Source of the DNA: Paramacrobiotus metropolitanus
Lineage: Eukaryota; Tardigrada; Eutardigrada; Parachela; Macrobiotidae
Assembly: GCF_019649055.1 (NCBI RefSeq)
Contig: NW_026570227.1
Span: 2,046,001-2,110,000, forward strand
Length of the DNA stretch: 64,000 nt
Direction of reading: 5' to 3'
A model generated the notes under the pieces. The model was not told the DNA's origin and did no database searches. It saw only the letters and a list, made by a program, of their open reading frames with translations. The first letter of the stretch is position 1, and every line of letters begins with the position of its first letter. Shown piece after piece: positions 1 to 10,530 of this stretch. Both the position numbers and the translations under genes were made by a program.

Positions 1-31
1 AAGTTGCGTTTCTTGCCGTTTCTTTGAACAG

Positions 32-1162
32 GCTGTGAAGTGGCATGCTGACAGCATCGTGGAAGTTCGCACGACTTTTGTGGATGCGAACACCACTGCA
101 GTCCTGCAGTCGGATGGATTCACTGACATCTCTCGGGAAAAACTGCAAGCCATTCTGCAGCGCGACACACTGTCTGCTGAAGAAAACGTTATTTACGAGG
201 CCGCTGAACTGTACGTAGGGTGTATATAGAATCATAACCTGGCCATTGGTACCTGGCGATTATGTGATGCCATAGCATGGTAAGCGTGCCAATTCCTTGA
301 CTTCCGTTTCTCTTCCCGTCGTTCCCGACATTGTGCTAACTAGTACATGGCTAGCTAGTTATTATAACTTGCTGACCGGCGACGGTTTTTAAAATTTTTT
401 TAGCCATTGTTTTAAAGTTTTCTTAGGACGAAATTCACTATATAAAATCTGGGCTGTCGCGTTTTGGTTGGTACGGATATCATCGAGAGATGTTGCTTTA
501 GGTGGGCCACGGCGGTCTGCGTTCGTGGCGCCGTGGATCCTTCCGGCGCTAACCAACGTCAGGTGCTGGGCGCCGTGTTGTTTCTTGTGCGATTCCCGCT
601 TCTGACTAACGCGGAATTGGCTGACGGTGCCGTCAAGGTGACCCAGTGCACTGAAATTCATAGATGCTGTTTGCCTGTCCTTACTTCTCTACTGTTGCCT
701 CTACGGCAAAGCGGCCTGCTAACGGCATCGGAGTTATTCAACTTGTTCGTGTAACAGAATGCCACCTCCAAGCCGGATGTTCCCTTTCCCACGGAGCCTC
801 GCAGCGGGCAACAAAGGGGGTTGAGTCGGGGAGCGGAAGTGTTTGTGCACACTTATGGTTCACAATACTGGCGCCCAGCCCGAATATCCGGGGTTCATCA
901 GGACCATGTGGTGTTCACCTGGTACTTGGACGGCACGGAAGACACTGCCACTGCGGACAGAGCGATTCGCGTCCAGACCGTCCTGAAAAAGGGTCAGCGG
1001 GTGTATGTGGGGCCATGGAGTGAATATGGAGAGTACGTCCGGGCCGAGGAGGGTGGAGAGCATTGGGTTATCCTGGATGGATGCCAGACAACTGTCGGAT
1101 TCGCTGATTTGCTGCTGACCCAGGAGGTGGTTAAATCTTGGATGAGCAAGCATGGAAAATGA
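32..1162 (+). pseudogene. BTB-BACK domain protein (BTBD1/2/3/6-like), copy 1, 5' truncated by window
   Basis: Family members are Cullin-3 substrate adaptors. Three blocks are read. Exon 32-210 follows a cag acceptor and encodes the BACK segment (VLQSDGFTDISREKLQAIL). Exon 502-637 continues in matching phase (ELWATAVCVRG...RFPLLTNAELADG). The last block, from about 710 to the TGA at 1160-1162, encodes the family linker KPDVPFPTEPRSG and a tail of about 100 residues that looks like a small beta-barrel (GAEVFVHTYGSQYWRPARIS). Two lesions appear against copy 2 at 12-14 kb. The acceptor before the last exon reads ggcaa instead of ggcag, and a TAA at 752-754 replaces a tyrosine codon (copy 2 has TAC). 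The rest of the tail frame is open, so decay is recent. The BTB domain would lie left of the window. Confidence 0.8.
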
Positions 1163-1611
1163 ACTGAGTCGCTGACCAAGTCAGTCTCTGGTGTGCTTGA
1201 TAAACGTGGAAACAATGGAGCCAGCTGTCCGATTGTTTTACTCGTAGTTTTGGCAGTGCAGACATTCTCATTTTTGTGAAGCCGTCCTTGTATTTTTTAG
1301 CGTGTTTTCAGCGGTTACAGCTTAGTTGGTTCTGTCGGACTGTCAGGTACTAATTCATATTGATACGTTTGCGAAAGCGAACGAACTGACTTTTTCGTAG
1401 CCGCCGGCCCAAAGATTTACGCTGCCAACGAATAAGGTTTACGTAGCGTAATCCTTTCTACCGAATTCCGGCGGAAAGGTTTAAGCGGCTTCTTTGATCG
1501 TAAACCATTAACCGTTAACTTTCCTGCCGGTGGCAGGTATAGAATAACGTCGGCTGCACAGAGGCGAACCTCGCTTCTGTGAGCTTCTCCAGCATCGTCT
1601 ATCGCAAAACA
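1163..1611. other. Intergenic, no gene seen
   Basis: Unremarkable sequence between the BTB-BACK pseudogene and the left end of the foldback element. No ORF, RNA or clear repeat was recognised. Confidence 0.5.
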
Positions 1612-1835
1612 GCCGCGTCTGTAGCCGGCAGATATATCAATCTGTTGATTGTAGATAATCTATATATTAGCCCGTCAGGAAAGTAGATTTTCATCGATAG
1701 ATCTGACGAACTGCATTAATAGACCTGCCGACCCGAACTTATGCTTTGTCTATGGGGCCTTCAATAGTTCTGCCGAACCGGCACAACAGTGAAATCTGAT
1801 ACCCTTGTTGGCCGCATGCCGGCATGAACAGTCCG
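1612..1835 (+). repeat. Left terminal inverted repeat of the foldback element
   Basis: It pairs base for base with the reverse complement of about 7990-8206. It includes the shared stretches atctgttgattgtagataat and tgctttgtctatggggcctt. Confidence 0.85.
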
Positions 1836-2063
1836 GCCGAGCTTTGTACAACTGCTTTGTACAACATCTTTCGCTATTTCTTTTGCGCCTTTCTCTTTTA
1901 GAACAGCATATCGTTTTTCTCTTTCAAATCAGCATATATCTTTCAAATCAGAGTGCGGAAATCTGGCAGCATACCTGTGGGCAGTGGATAGAGTGCATCA
2001 ATCAGCGGAAAACCAACTAATATTTCTCTCTGGGGCAATAGCAATGTAACTTTTAGTCCGAGA

Positions 2064-2086
2064 GAATGTCCAAGTTAGGACATTAG
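2064..2086 (+). repeat. 23-bp perfect inner inverted repeat, left
   Basis: It matches the reverse complement of 6231-6253 exactly and is itself partly palindromic (tgtcc...ggaca). The next block inward (aattggttctgaacc, from 2089) is also repeated inverted near 6165-6186. Confidence 0.85.
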
Positions 2087-2099
2087 TGAATTGGTTCTG

Positions 2100-2455
2100 A
2101 ACCTCATGGAACCACCATGGAACCACAAGTGAACCAAGTGCGCTCTCACATGCCGACACGCAGGCACACTACCTCTGTACCCCGTGAACAAATGGAACCA
2201 ATGGAACCACATGGAACCACAATGGAACCAGAAGTGAACCAAGCGCGCTCCCACATGCCGACACGCTGGCACACTACCTCTGTACCCCGTGAACCAATGG
2301 AACCAATGGAACCACATGGAACCACAATGGAACCACAAGTGAACCAAGCGCGCTCCCACATGCCGACACGCTGGCACACTACCTCTGTACCCCGTGAACC
2401 AATGGAACCAATGGAATCACATGGAACCACAATGGAACCACAAGTGAACCAAGTG
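2100..2455 (+). repeat. Minisatellite, left arm, 105-bp unit, about 3 copies
   Basis: A shared anchor (cacactacctctgtacccc) recurs at 2165, 2270 and 2375, giving a period of exactly 105 bp, or 35 codons. The array is open in several frames on both strands, including a peptide with MEPMEPHGTTMEP and RSHMPTRWHTTSVPRE. Openness on both strands follows from the repeat having no stop codon and is not evidence of coding. Confidence 0.9.
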
Positions 2456-4231
2456 CTTTTTCACTTGCCGACTCGTAATTTATAATTTTTTTTATTTAAT
2501 ATGTGATAACTGATAAATAAGAAACTTTGAATTGTTTTTCTCATCTTCGGTTGTGGGCAAGATACGTTTCGTAAATTATTACATCGCTCAGCAGTCGTCA
2601 TTTATGAGACCCCTTTTGATTGCTCAAAGAAAGTGCGATCTGCCGGCTAGGTATAACGTTTAAGAGGAACGTTTCAGATACGCTAATTGGAGATTCTATT
2701 GAGTTACAGATTTCATTACGTGGTGTACTGTTTATATGATTATTACATATAATAAGAATTCGTGATTTGCGTCCACACGCCGCCTCAGAGTGGTTTGAAT
2801 TTCAGATGCCTAGGAGGTGACGAGACGTACCGAACGGCTTTTTCCGGTCACTTTTAAAAAAGCGCGCGTTATCAAAATATGTAATGTTTGTTGCTGCAAC
2901 AAAAATATTAAATGTAACAGAAGACTAAGATCTATAAACTGGGAACGCATGTCCGATAGAGAAGATGATAAGGGTTCGGCAAATTGTGCGGCGACTGACG
3001 GGGACACGGTAATGCCAAATGCCTGACGTGCACCTATCTTCGCGAGCGCTACGTAGCGTATGCGCAATTGGGCGCACTCCGAAATTCCGGAGTTAGTGAC
3101 GTGCGAATGTTGGTCTGTGGCGGTTGCCACTCCGCAGCAGTTCCCGAATTATTGCGATTTTTCTATTAACTTACTGAAAACGGAATCGATGTAAATGTAA
3201 ACCGTACCGCATCCTAGCACTTTAGCCGCGTTACATTTCGGCCGAGGCTTACTTTCGTCAGATTAAAATCTACCAACGCTTATTTCGGCAACCGGACGCC
3301 CTCTTGGTTTTTTAGAGTTTCCTCGATTTCCTGGTTTTCTTAGGTTGACTAATACTTTTTTACGTTTACTTCGGCTTTCAAAAGCTTTTCTGTGTTTTTT
3401 TTTGTTATTTTATGATGTGTTATACTCATTGATGTCCTGTTATGCTCTATGTTCTTAGGTTTTAATAATTACATAATATGTTTTCTGACATTTCGTATAC
3501 CTTTTTATGCTGTTTTAAGTTGCCAGGTACGAACTGCACCCGTGCATAAATAAAACGAATAGTTTATTTTGCAAAAACTCGTGCATAAATAGACATGAAA
3601 AGTTCATTTTGCATAACTGCATAAACGGGTGCATAAATATACATAAGTAGTTTATTGTGGATAAATCCATAAACGCCGCCGCCGCCGGATGGTGAATGGC
3701 TACCGTTCACTTCGGCTGCCATTCATTTTTGGCTAGCCTAAAACCTTTACTCTGCAGTGTGCCACTTCTCTTGTTTCTGCTTTTTGTTCTTTGTTCCTAT
3801 CACTTTTGCATACACTTTTTTGCACTCATTTTCAACGAGTTCCTCTAACCATCGACATCATGTTTCCTATACGCATTTTGGTCTGACGAAAACCTCGTCG
3901 ACCGCCACAAGGTCGATCCCACGAAGTTCAGGACAAGTGGCCACACCTGAGAGAGCCTCAGCAGAAGAAAGCTAGAAACCCAAGGAAAAACAATAAAAAC
4001 GAAACTAAAAAACTTAAGAAATCCTATGAAAAAATACGAAACAAAAAGAAAACTTAAGAAATCTAATAAAACCTAAAAAAGCTGAGACAACCAAAGACAG
4101 ACAAAATGAGCAGTTGCCGAACTAAGCGTTGGCCGAATAAAGTGCTGGCCGAAATGAGGAACGGCCGAAATGGGCCGGAAATGAACTATCAGCAGGGCAA
4201 TCCGAGGGAAACCGAGAAACGGCTGAAAAAT
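2456..4231. other. Loop region between the minisatellite arms
   Basis: AT-rich, with no supported gene. It holds three tandem copies of a roughly 55-60-bp motif with gcataaat cores at 3535-3660, and a T-rich tract (3300-3420) mirrored by an A-rich tract (3970-4110) that may be a further inner inverted repeat. Confidence 0.5.
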
Positions 4232-4302
4232 GCACCGATGACGGAATCGAACCCCGGCGACGTCGTTCGATCCGCGTAGACAGTACCACTAACCCACGAT
4301 GC
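4232..4302 (-). ncRNA. tRNA-like sequence (degenerate; SINE head or tRNA pseudogene)
   Basis: On the minus strand it has an acceptor-like pair (GCATCGT with TCGGTGC, one wobble and one mismatch), an A box (TGGGTTAGTGG), a B box (GGTTCGATTCC) and a T run just downstream (ATTTTTC) as a Pol III terminator. The T stem is poor and the middle does not form a normal anticodon arm. It shares the core CTACGyGGATC with the better copy at 49715-49791, so both belong to one family. Confidence 0.5.
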
Positions 4303-4436
4303 AATACGTTGAAATCATTTGAAAAATTTTATCGCTTCACGTGAGCCGCTTTTCTCCTCACAAAAAGTTGGCCGAAGTGAATCTGTGCGGCCGAAGTGCA
4401 ACGCGGCCTAAGTGATCGGACGCGCCTGCACAGAAT

Positions 4437-6130
4437 TACGGCAGCTTGTCAGCATGTAAGAGTATACTTGGTTCCCTGGTGGTTCCATTGGTTCACGGGG
4501 CACAGAGGTAGTGTGACAGCGTGTCGGCATGTGAGAGCGCGCTTGGTTCACTTCTGGTTCCATTGTGGTTCCATGTGGTTCCATTGGTTCACGGGGTACA
4601 GAGGTAGTGTGACAACTTGTTGGCATTTGAGAGCGCACTTGGTTCACTTGTGGTTCCATTGGTTCCACTGGTTCACAGGATACAGAGGTAGTGTGTCAGC
4701 GTGTCGGCATGTGGGAGCGCGCTTGGTTCACTTCTGGTTCCATTGTGGTTCCATGTGGTTCCATTTGTTCTATTGGTTCACGGGGTACAGAGGTAGTGTG
4801 CCAGCGTGTCGGCATATGGTAGCGCGCTTGGTTCACTTCTGGTTCCATTGTGGTTCCATGTGGTTCCATTGGTTCACGGGGTACAGAGGTAGTGTGACAA
4901 CTTGTTGACATTCGAGAGCGCACTTGGTTCACTTGTGGTTCCATTGGTTCCACTGGTTCACGGGGTACAGAGGTAGTGTGCCAGCGTGTCGGCATGTGGG
5001 AGCGCGCTTGGTTCACTTCTGGTTCCATTGTGGTTCCATGTGGTTCCATTGGTTCCATTGGTTCACGGGGTACAGAGGTAGTGTGCCAGCGTGTCGGCAT
5101 GTGGGAGCGCGCTTGGTTCACTTCTGGTTCCATTGTGGTTCCATGTGGTTCCATTTGTTCTATTGGTTCACGGGGTACAGAGGTAGTGTGCCAGCGTGTC
5201 GGCATATGGTAGCGCGCTTGGTTCACTTCTGGTTCCATTGTGGTTCCATGTGGTTCCATTGGTTCCATTGGTTCACGGGGTACAGAGGTAGTGTGCCAGC
5301 GTGTCGGCATGTGGGAGCGCGCTTGGTTCACTTCTGGTTCCATTGTGGTTCCATGTGGTTCCATTTGTTCTATTGGTTCACGGGGTACAGAGGTAGTGTG
5401 ACAGCGTGTCGGCATGTGAGAGCGCGCTTGGTTCACTTCTGGTTCCATTGTGGTTCCATGTGGTTCCATTGGTTCACGGGGTACAGAGGTAGTGTGACAA
5501 CTTGTTGGCATTTGAGAGCGCACTTGGTTCACTTGTGGTTCCATTGGTTCCACTGGTTCACAGGATACAGAGTATGTCAGCGTGTCGGCATGTGGGAGCG
5601 CGCTTGGTTCACTTCTGGTTCCATTGTGGTTCCATGTGGTTCCATTTGTTCTATTGGTTCACGGGGTACAGAGGTAGTGTGCCAGCGTGTCGGCATATGG
5701 TAGCGCGCTTGGTTCACTTCTGGTTCCATTGTGGTTCCATGTGGTTCCATTGGTTCACGGGGTACAGAGGTAGTGTGATAACTTGTTGACATTCGAGAGC
5801 GCACTTGGTTCACTTGTGGTTCCATTGGTTCCACTGGTTCACGGGGTACAGAGGTAGTGTGCCAGCGTGTCGGCATGTGGGATCGCGCTTGGTTCACTTC
5901 TGGTTCCATTGTGGTTCCATGTGGTTCCATTGGTTCCATTGGTTCACGGGGTACAGAGGTAGTGTGCCAGCGTGTCGGCATGTGGGAGCGCGCTTGGTTC
6001 ACTTCTGGTTCCATTGTGGTTCCATGTGGTTCCATTGGTTCCATTGGTTCACGGGGTACAGAGGTAGTGCGACAGCGTGTCGGCATGTCAGAGCGCACTT
6101 GGTTCACTTGTGGTTCCATTGGTTGACCGT
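4437..6130 (-). repeat. Minisatellite, right arm, about 17 copies of the same unit inverted
   Basis: This is the same unit as at 2100-2455 in opposite orientation, seen on the plus strand as recurrent cggggtacagaggtagtgtg. Spacing alternates between about 82, 96 and 105 bp because some units lack one or two of the atggaacca sub-repeats. Higher-order blocks of several units are themselves repeated (for example 4697-4960 and 5570-5840). Minus-strand reading gives open frames of 285 and 180 codons, which I treat as repeat artefacts. Confidence 0.9.
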
Positions 6131-6230
6131 GAATCTATTTAACGTTAGCGTTCTCTTTGCTTGGTTCCATGGGTTCAGAACCAATTGAACCACTCGTGTC
6201 CTGGTCTATGGGTTCATTCCTATGGAACCG

Positions 6231-6253
6231 CTAATGTCCTAACTTGGACATTC
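6231..6253 (-). repeat. 23-bp perfect inner inverted repeat, right
   Basis: Exact reverse complement of 2064-2086. It closes the inner minisatellite-bearing element. Confidence 0.85.
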
Positions 6254-6342
6254 TATGTTTAGTCCTTACTAACCAAACTGCAAACTGGGAATTTGGTCTC
6301 ACAATCGAGTAGCGGCCCAACTGCTGATACCGGCTTGCGCTT

Positions 6343-6470
6343 TGCAAAGGTATCAGGTTTCATTGTGGTGCCGGTTCGGCAGATCTATTGACGTTTCCAT
6401 AGACAAAGCATAGGCTCGGGTCGGCAGGCCTATTGATGCAGTTCGTCAGATCTATTGACGAAAATGAGTT
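6343..6470 (-). repeat. Extra copy of the foldback end sequence
   Basis: Diverged copy of the 7990-8206 end, in the same orientation (tatcaggtttcattgtggtg, then gcagttcgtcagatctattg). Confidence 0.8.
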
Positions 6471-7174
6471 AACCGAAAATACCAAATTTTAATGTACCAA
6501 ATACCAAATTGAATATCATTTAACAGAGACAGACAGATGGATACCCTAGGGTCTAACGTAACAAGGTTTGTTACACGTAGATTACTTCGCCTAATCATTT
6601 TTCACAAATTCACGTGATCTCACCTTTGCCGTAACGCACAATTATATAGCCAAGGCGGGTTGTAGAATTGTAGCTAACTTGGGGTCGGTCAGGGTCTCCA
6701 GAAGAAATTTACTTTTTGTCTGAAGACACAGTGAGTGAGTAAGACTAAAAAATAGTTTCACTGGAAATGGCCCAGTGGGCATAGCCAAAAATAAATTTGG
6801 ATCTATTATGATATAAAACTTTAGAATTAGTGGTTCTGCAATTCTAGCACTCCGCTGCCTCCGCAGGTGCCGTTAATCAACAAAATGATTCATACTGATA
6901 CCAGTTAGAGTACTTACATAAATTGTGCCGCAGGCATGATATGTACATACGAGTACGTTAACTGCACGATTAAACGTTAACCACCTAAGAGAATTGTTTG
7001 CATTACTTAATTTTAATTACGAGATAAATGTATACTCATTTTATTCAACTACGTATACTTTGCATTAAGGTGACGTCAAATTTGCTTACCTAGTGGCTAG
7101 TGCTGATATGATTTGCCTAAGCGGGTGTATTCAGGCTGCAGCTCGGCCCGAGCGGCAGAAGCCGGCATGCGGTC

Positions 7175-7290
7175 AACAGGAATATCAGGTTTCACTGCTG
7201 TGCGGGTTCGGTAGAACTGTTGATGAACCCATAGCAAAGCATGGGATCGGTCGACAGGTCTATTGATGCATTTCATCAGATCTATTGATA
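7175..7290 (-). repeat. Extra copy of the foldback end sequence
   Basis: A more diverged copy of the same end sequence (aatatcaggtttcactgctg, then tcatcagatctattgataaa). The 700-bp stretches on either side contain no gene that I can support. Confidence 0.75.
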
Positions 7291-7989
7291 AAATTATTAA
7301 AACAAATTTGAAGTAAAAGAAATTGCACTGGTTTAACAAGTTCGCTAGATCAAGAAAGGTATACTTTAATTCTTATCAAAATCCAGTTGCACTTCGCTTT
7401 ACAACCAGAATGAGTAATGTGTACACAATTACAATGCGTTCGTTTTTGAACTAAATGTTTAAAATATAAAGAGACGTTAATTCTTAAACCTAATTAATTT
7501 TAAGAAGAAAATGTATTTACTGTTGCGATACGAAAGTGGCAAGTAATTTACATGTGCTTGCGCAACATAAGAATGAGGAAAAAAAAACATAGCACTCCGC
7601 CTTCCGTGCTGTCGTTGCTGTCTTTGCTCAACAGAATTGATAAGTACTTGCGCAGTTTGCGGACTGCACGTGTCATCATTTTTTAGGCACAATTAATTTT
7701 ATAACAGTTGACTAAGGTCATATTTAATGAGTGCTATATGTATAACGAATTAGACAAATAATCTTGAATTATGGGGAAATTCAAAAATTTTAAAAAAACG
7801 TTAATTTACAAATAAAAAAAATTTGCTATGGTGGCTACTGCAATATATGTGCTTGCATCCACCAGTGTTACCGTATTTAACAAAAAAAACGTACGCACAA
7901 AAACACGATAATATCACACGCCTCTGCCTCCGTAGCGCTGGTACAGTTTCCTAATGCGGCTGTATGTGAACTTTATCAAGTGGCAGCAC

Positions 7990-8206
7990 TCCCGGACTGT
8001 TCATGCGGTCAACAAGGGTATCAGATTTCACTGTTGTGCCGGTTCGGCAGAACTATTGAAGGCCCCATAGACAAAGCATAAGTTCGGGTCGGCAGGTCTA
8101 TTGATGCAGTTCGTCAGATCTATCGATGAAAATCTACTTTCCTGACGGGCTAATATATAGATTATCTACAATCAACAGATTGATATATCTGCCGTCTACA
8201 CGCGTC
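7990..8206 (-). repeat. Right terminal inverted repeat of the foldback element
   Basis: Reverse complement of the 1612-1835 copy. Mismatches are few over about 180 bp, which implies a recent origin or gene conversion between the arms. Confidence 0.85.
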
Positions 8207-8364
8207 GATAACAACTATGATCCAAACTTCGACTCGGACTGTCACTGCACAGGTTTCGAGAAGCAATCTTCGCGAACGCTTACGAGCAGGCGTTTGGTAA
8301 CTTGGTACTGTACTTGGTAGGCCGTAGATTTTACATAAGTGTTTATTAGTTCCGAATTCAGTTG

Positions 8365-8690
8365 GGTAGACATCCGTAGACAACCTGTAGACATCATTGT
8401 AGACACCCCGTATACATCCTAAGAAACCCCAAAAAACCAGGTGACTACAATATGTCTACAGTGGTGTCTACGGGCTACAGATGACTACCGGCGTATACAA
8501 CTGTAATACAAGCAGAGCATCCAGCTGGATCCAGGGAGGCTGTCTGTATACAGCGGTAGACACCGTAGTCAACCTGTAGACACCATTGTAGACACCCTGT
8601 ATACATCCTAAGAAAACCTAAGAAGCCATGTGACTACCGGTGGACTACATGGTGTCTACAGCCTGTATACAGATGTCTACCGTGACTACC
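8365..8690. repeat. Two tandem palindromic units rich in GTAGACA/TGTCTAC
   Basis: Each unit of about 150 bp opens with several gtagaca motifs and closes with tgtctac motifs, so each can fold into a hairpin. The shared core is ccgtatacatcctaagaaa (first unit) and cctgtatacatcctaagaaa (second). It resembles a small MITE present as a tandem pair. Confidence 0.65.
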
Positions 8691-8891
8691 GGAAGGAAAA
8701 AAACGACCCAGTTTTTTTCTTTGGTACGAAACGTGCCACAGGTGTGTTAAAAAGATGCTGTTGTGCGCATTCAGACGCATCACCCTTTCGGCTAGCAATA
8801 ACGAGGTATGCACTATGCTATCTCCATATTCAAAAATTTTTAAAGCAGTTTTTGAGCTTGGCTGCAGTGACCTGATACATGCCCATGGTAC

Positions 8892-9231
8892 TGTGAGGAG
8901 GAGTGGCCTCCCCGTACGCCCGCACTGGTGCGGGTGCTAAGTTGTTTTGCTGTATTCTGATGTTGAATTTCTTCATCTACCAGATCTTCAATCTGGTAGA
9001 TTCTTCAGTTGCTAGCCATCGTCGTCTGAGTAACTTGCTGCTCTTTTGGCCCCGCAGCATTCTGAATGCTGCGGGAGCTTCTGTAGTGTCATGTGAATGG
9101 GATAAAGTGTGCAGTTGATTGTCGGGTGTCTTGCGTTTCCGCATAACTTGTAGTATACAACACTGCTCACTCTGCAAGATAGATTCCGTTTCTGTCTCTG
9201 TCCGTGGATTCTTCCTAGATCCACCATCATA
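8892..9231 (+). repeat. Left LTR of the TRIM element
   Basis: It carries three perfect hairpins: 8919-8934 (6-bp stem), 8975-9001 (11-bp stem) and 9051-9075 (10-bp stem). Confidence 0.88.
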
Positions 9232-9242
9232 TGGTAGCAGAG
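9232..9242 (+). promoter_or_regulatory. Primer binding site for initiator tRNA-Met
   Basis: TGGTAGCAGAG abuts the left LTR with no spacer and matches the complement of the initiator tRNA 3' end (CTCTGCTACCA) over 11 bases. Confidence 0.85.
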
Positions 9243-9318
9243 CGTGTCGTTTATCCATTGGGACAATTTTTAATCGTTTAAGCGGTTATAAGGATACCGC
9301 AGCAGCAGCAGCAAAAGG

Positions 9319-9450
9319 GAACGGCTATACGGATGCCGTCATCGCGAAAAGAAGATGGATCGCGAAAAGAAGATGGAACAAGAAGAACGGCTATACGGAT
9401 GCCGTCATCGCGAAAAGAAGATGGATCGCGAAAAGAAGATGGAACAAGAA
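9319..9450 (+). repeat. 66-bp tandem duplication inside the TRIM interior
   Basis: Two near-identical 66-bp copies (acggctatacggatgccgtc begins at 9321 and 9387). Sixty-six bases is 22 codons, so frames stay open through it and give Lys/Arg/Glu-rich peptides of 60-95 residues. Whether any is a gag remnant cannot be told. Confidence 0.75.
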
Positions 9451-9559
9451 CGTCAGCAGCCAGCCAGCGACGACTACGCCAACTCCAGTCCACAGCAGCT
9501 AAAGGACTGCCAGCCACCGAAGCCCACGTGTACCCTGCCACCACAGACGATGCAGTGAG

Positions 9560-9750
9560 CTGCTCCGCAGGGTCACCAGTATCATTTGCCCCAAACCCCT
9601 GCCCGATTTTCCTGGGATGACGACCTTTCCTGGACGGATGCAGCGGAATTTCCCCACCGAAAAAGCGTATTTTGGTGTTTGCAGGGTCACCAGTGTACCA
9701 GTGTCCCAAACCCCTGCCCGATTTTCTTCAGAACGTGACCTTTCCTGACG
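9560..9750 (+). repeat. Direct repeat inside the TRIM interior, two copies about 123 bp apart
   Basis: The sequence aaacccctgcccgattttc, with its flanks cagggtcaccagt and gacctttcctg, occurs near 9562-9630 and again near 9683-9745. Confidence 0.7.
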
Positions 9751-10186
9751 GAAAAAATCCGAAATTTACCGAGTTCCGGGTTGGACAGCAGAATTCGTCG
9801 CAGTCAGTGCGTTGACCCAGACAAGGTTAAAGAGGTCAGAGCGGACTGGATCCAAAACCGAGCCGAAGTGAAGCGAACCGTGAACCGAGCCGAACCGAAG
9901 TGTACCGTGAACCGATGTGAAGCAAGCCGTATGTGACGTCTTTCCAGTACCGCAGGCACCGGTGACGTCAGCGGATACAGTAACGAAACGAATCCGAAGC
10001 GAAGGTGCGAGAAAAGTGAAACGAAAGTGTATGTGATAGCTTTTCCAGTACCGAAGGCACGGAGCCGTGGCTGCAATGTGAAGGATGCGCATCGGTCGTG
10101 TCGACTTCAACCGAAGAAGACGTGGAGGGGAGTTCGCGACGCCGCGCGATACGCTCGGAGGACCTCACGGGTTCCACCCGCAGGCA

Positions 10187-10526
10187 TGTGAGGAGGAGTG
10201 GCCTCCCCGTACGCCCGCACTGGTGCGGGTGCTAAGTTGTTTTGCTGTATTCTGATGTTGAATTTCTTCATCTACCAGATCTTCAATCTGGTAGATTCTT
10301 CAGTTGCTAGCCATCGTCGTCTGAGTAACTTGCTGCTCTTTTGGCCCCGCAGCATTCTGAATGCTGCGGGAGCTTCTGTAGTGTCATGTGAATGGGATAA
10401 AGTGTGCAGTTGATTGTCGGGTGTCTTGCGTTTCCGCATAACTCGTAGTATACAACACTGCTCACTCTGCAGGATAGATTCCGTTTCTGTCTCTGTCCGT
10501 GGATTCTTCCTAGATCCACCATCATA
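10187..10526 (+). repeat. Right LTR of the TRIM element
   Basis: Second 340-bp direct repeat. It differs from the left LTR near 10443 (t to c) and 10472 (a to g). Confidence 0.88.
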
Positions 10527-10530
10527 GTAC

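Larger units (their letters stand above)
1612..8206. mobile_element. Composite foldback element with minisatellite arms
   Basis: The outer ends (about 1612-1835 and 7990-8206) are inverted copies of one roughly 200-bp sequence with only a few differences. The left copy carries an extra 8 bp (ccggcatg) near 1820. Inside lies a second inverted pair: a perfect 23-bp repeat at 2064-2086 and 6231-6253, followed inward by inverted minisatellite arms. Two more copies of the outer-end sequence lie at about 6343-6470 and 7175-7290, both in the orientation of the right end, so the structure is nested or grew by repeated insertion. No transposase is present. Long inverted repeats with internal tandem arrays define foldback elements in other animals. 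No target duplication could be fixed. Confidence 0.75.
8892..10526 (+). mobile_element. Terminal-repeat retrotransposon in miniature (TRIM), complete
   Basis: Two direct 340-bp repeats at 8892-9231 and 10187-10526 differ at two positions that I can find (about 99.4% identity). They start with TG and are flanked by the 4-bp duplication GTAC (8888-8891 and 10527-10530). Directly after the left LTR, TGGTAGCAGAG (9232-9242) is complementary to the 3' end of eukaryotic initiator tRNA-Met, the primer site used by many LTR elements. The 955-bp interior has no reverse transcriptase, protease or integrase, so the element must be moved in trans. The LTR ends in TA rather than the usual CA, and I see no good polypurine tract before the right LTR. 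Confidence 0.88.

Noticed and set aside
4696-5553. 285-codon minus-strand open frame with Met-Glu-Pro repeats, as a repetitive protein gene
   Set aside because: It lies wholly in the minisatellite arm. Both strands are open, no start context, splice site or non-repetitive flank supports it, and the repeat occurs inverted elsewhere.
8892-9231. Hammerhead ribozyme in the LTR (retrozyme idea)
   Set aside because: A ctgatg is present, but the conserved core does not continue correctly (t instead of a after ctgatg) and no matching gaaa and three-stem arrangement was found.
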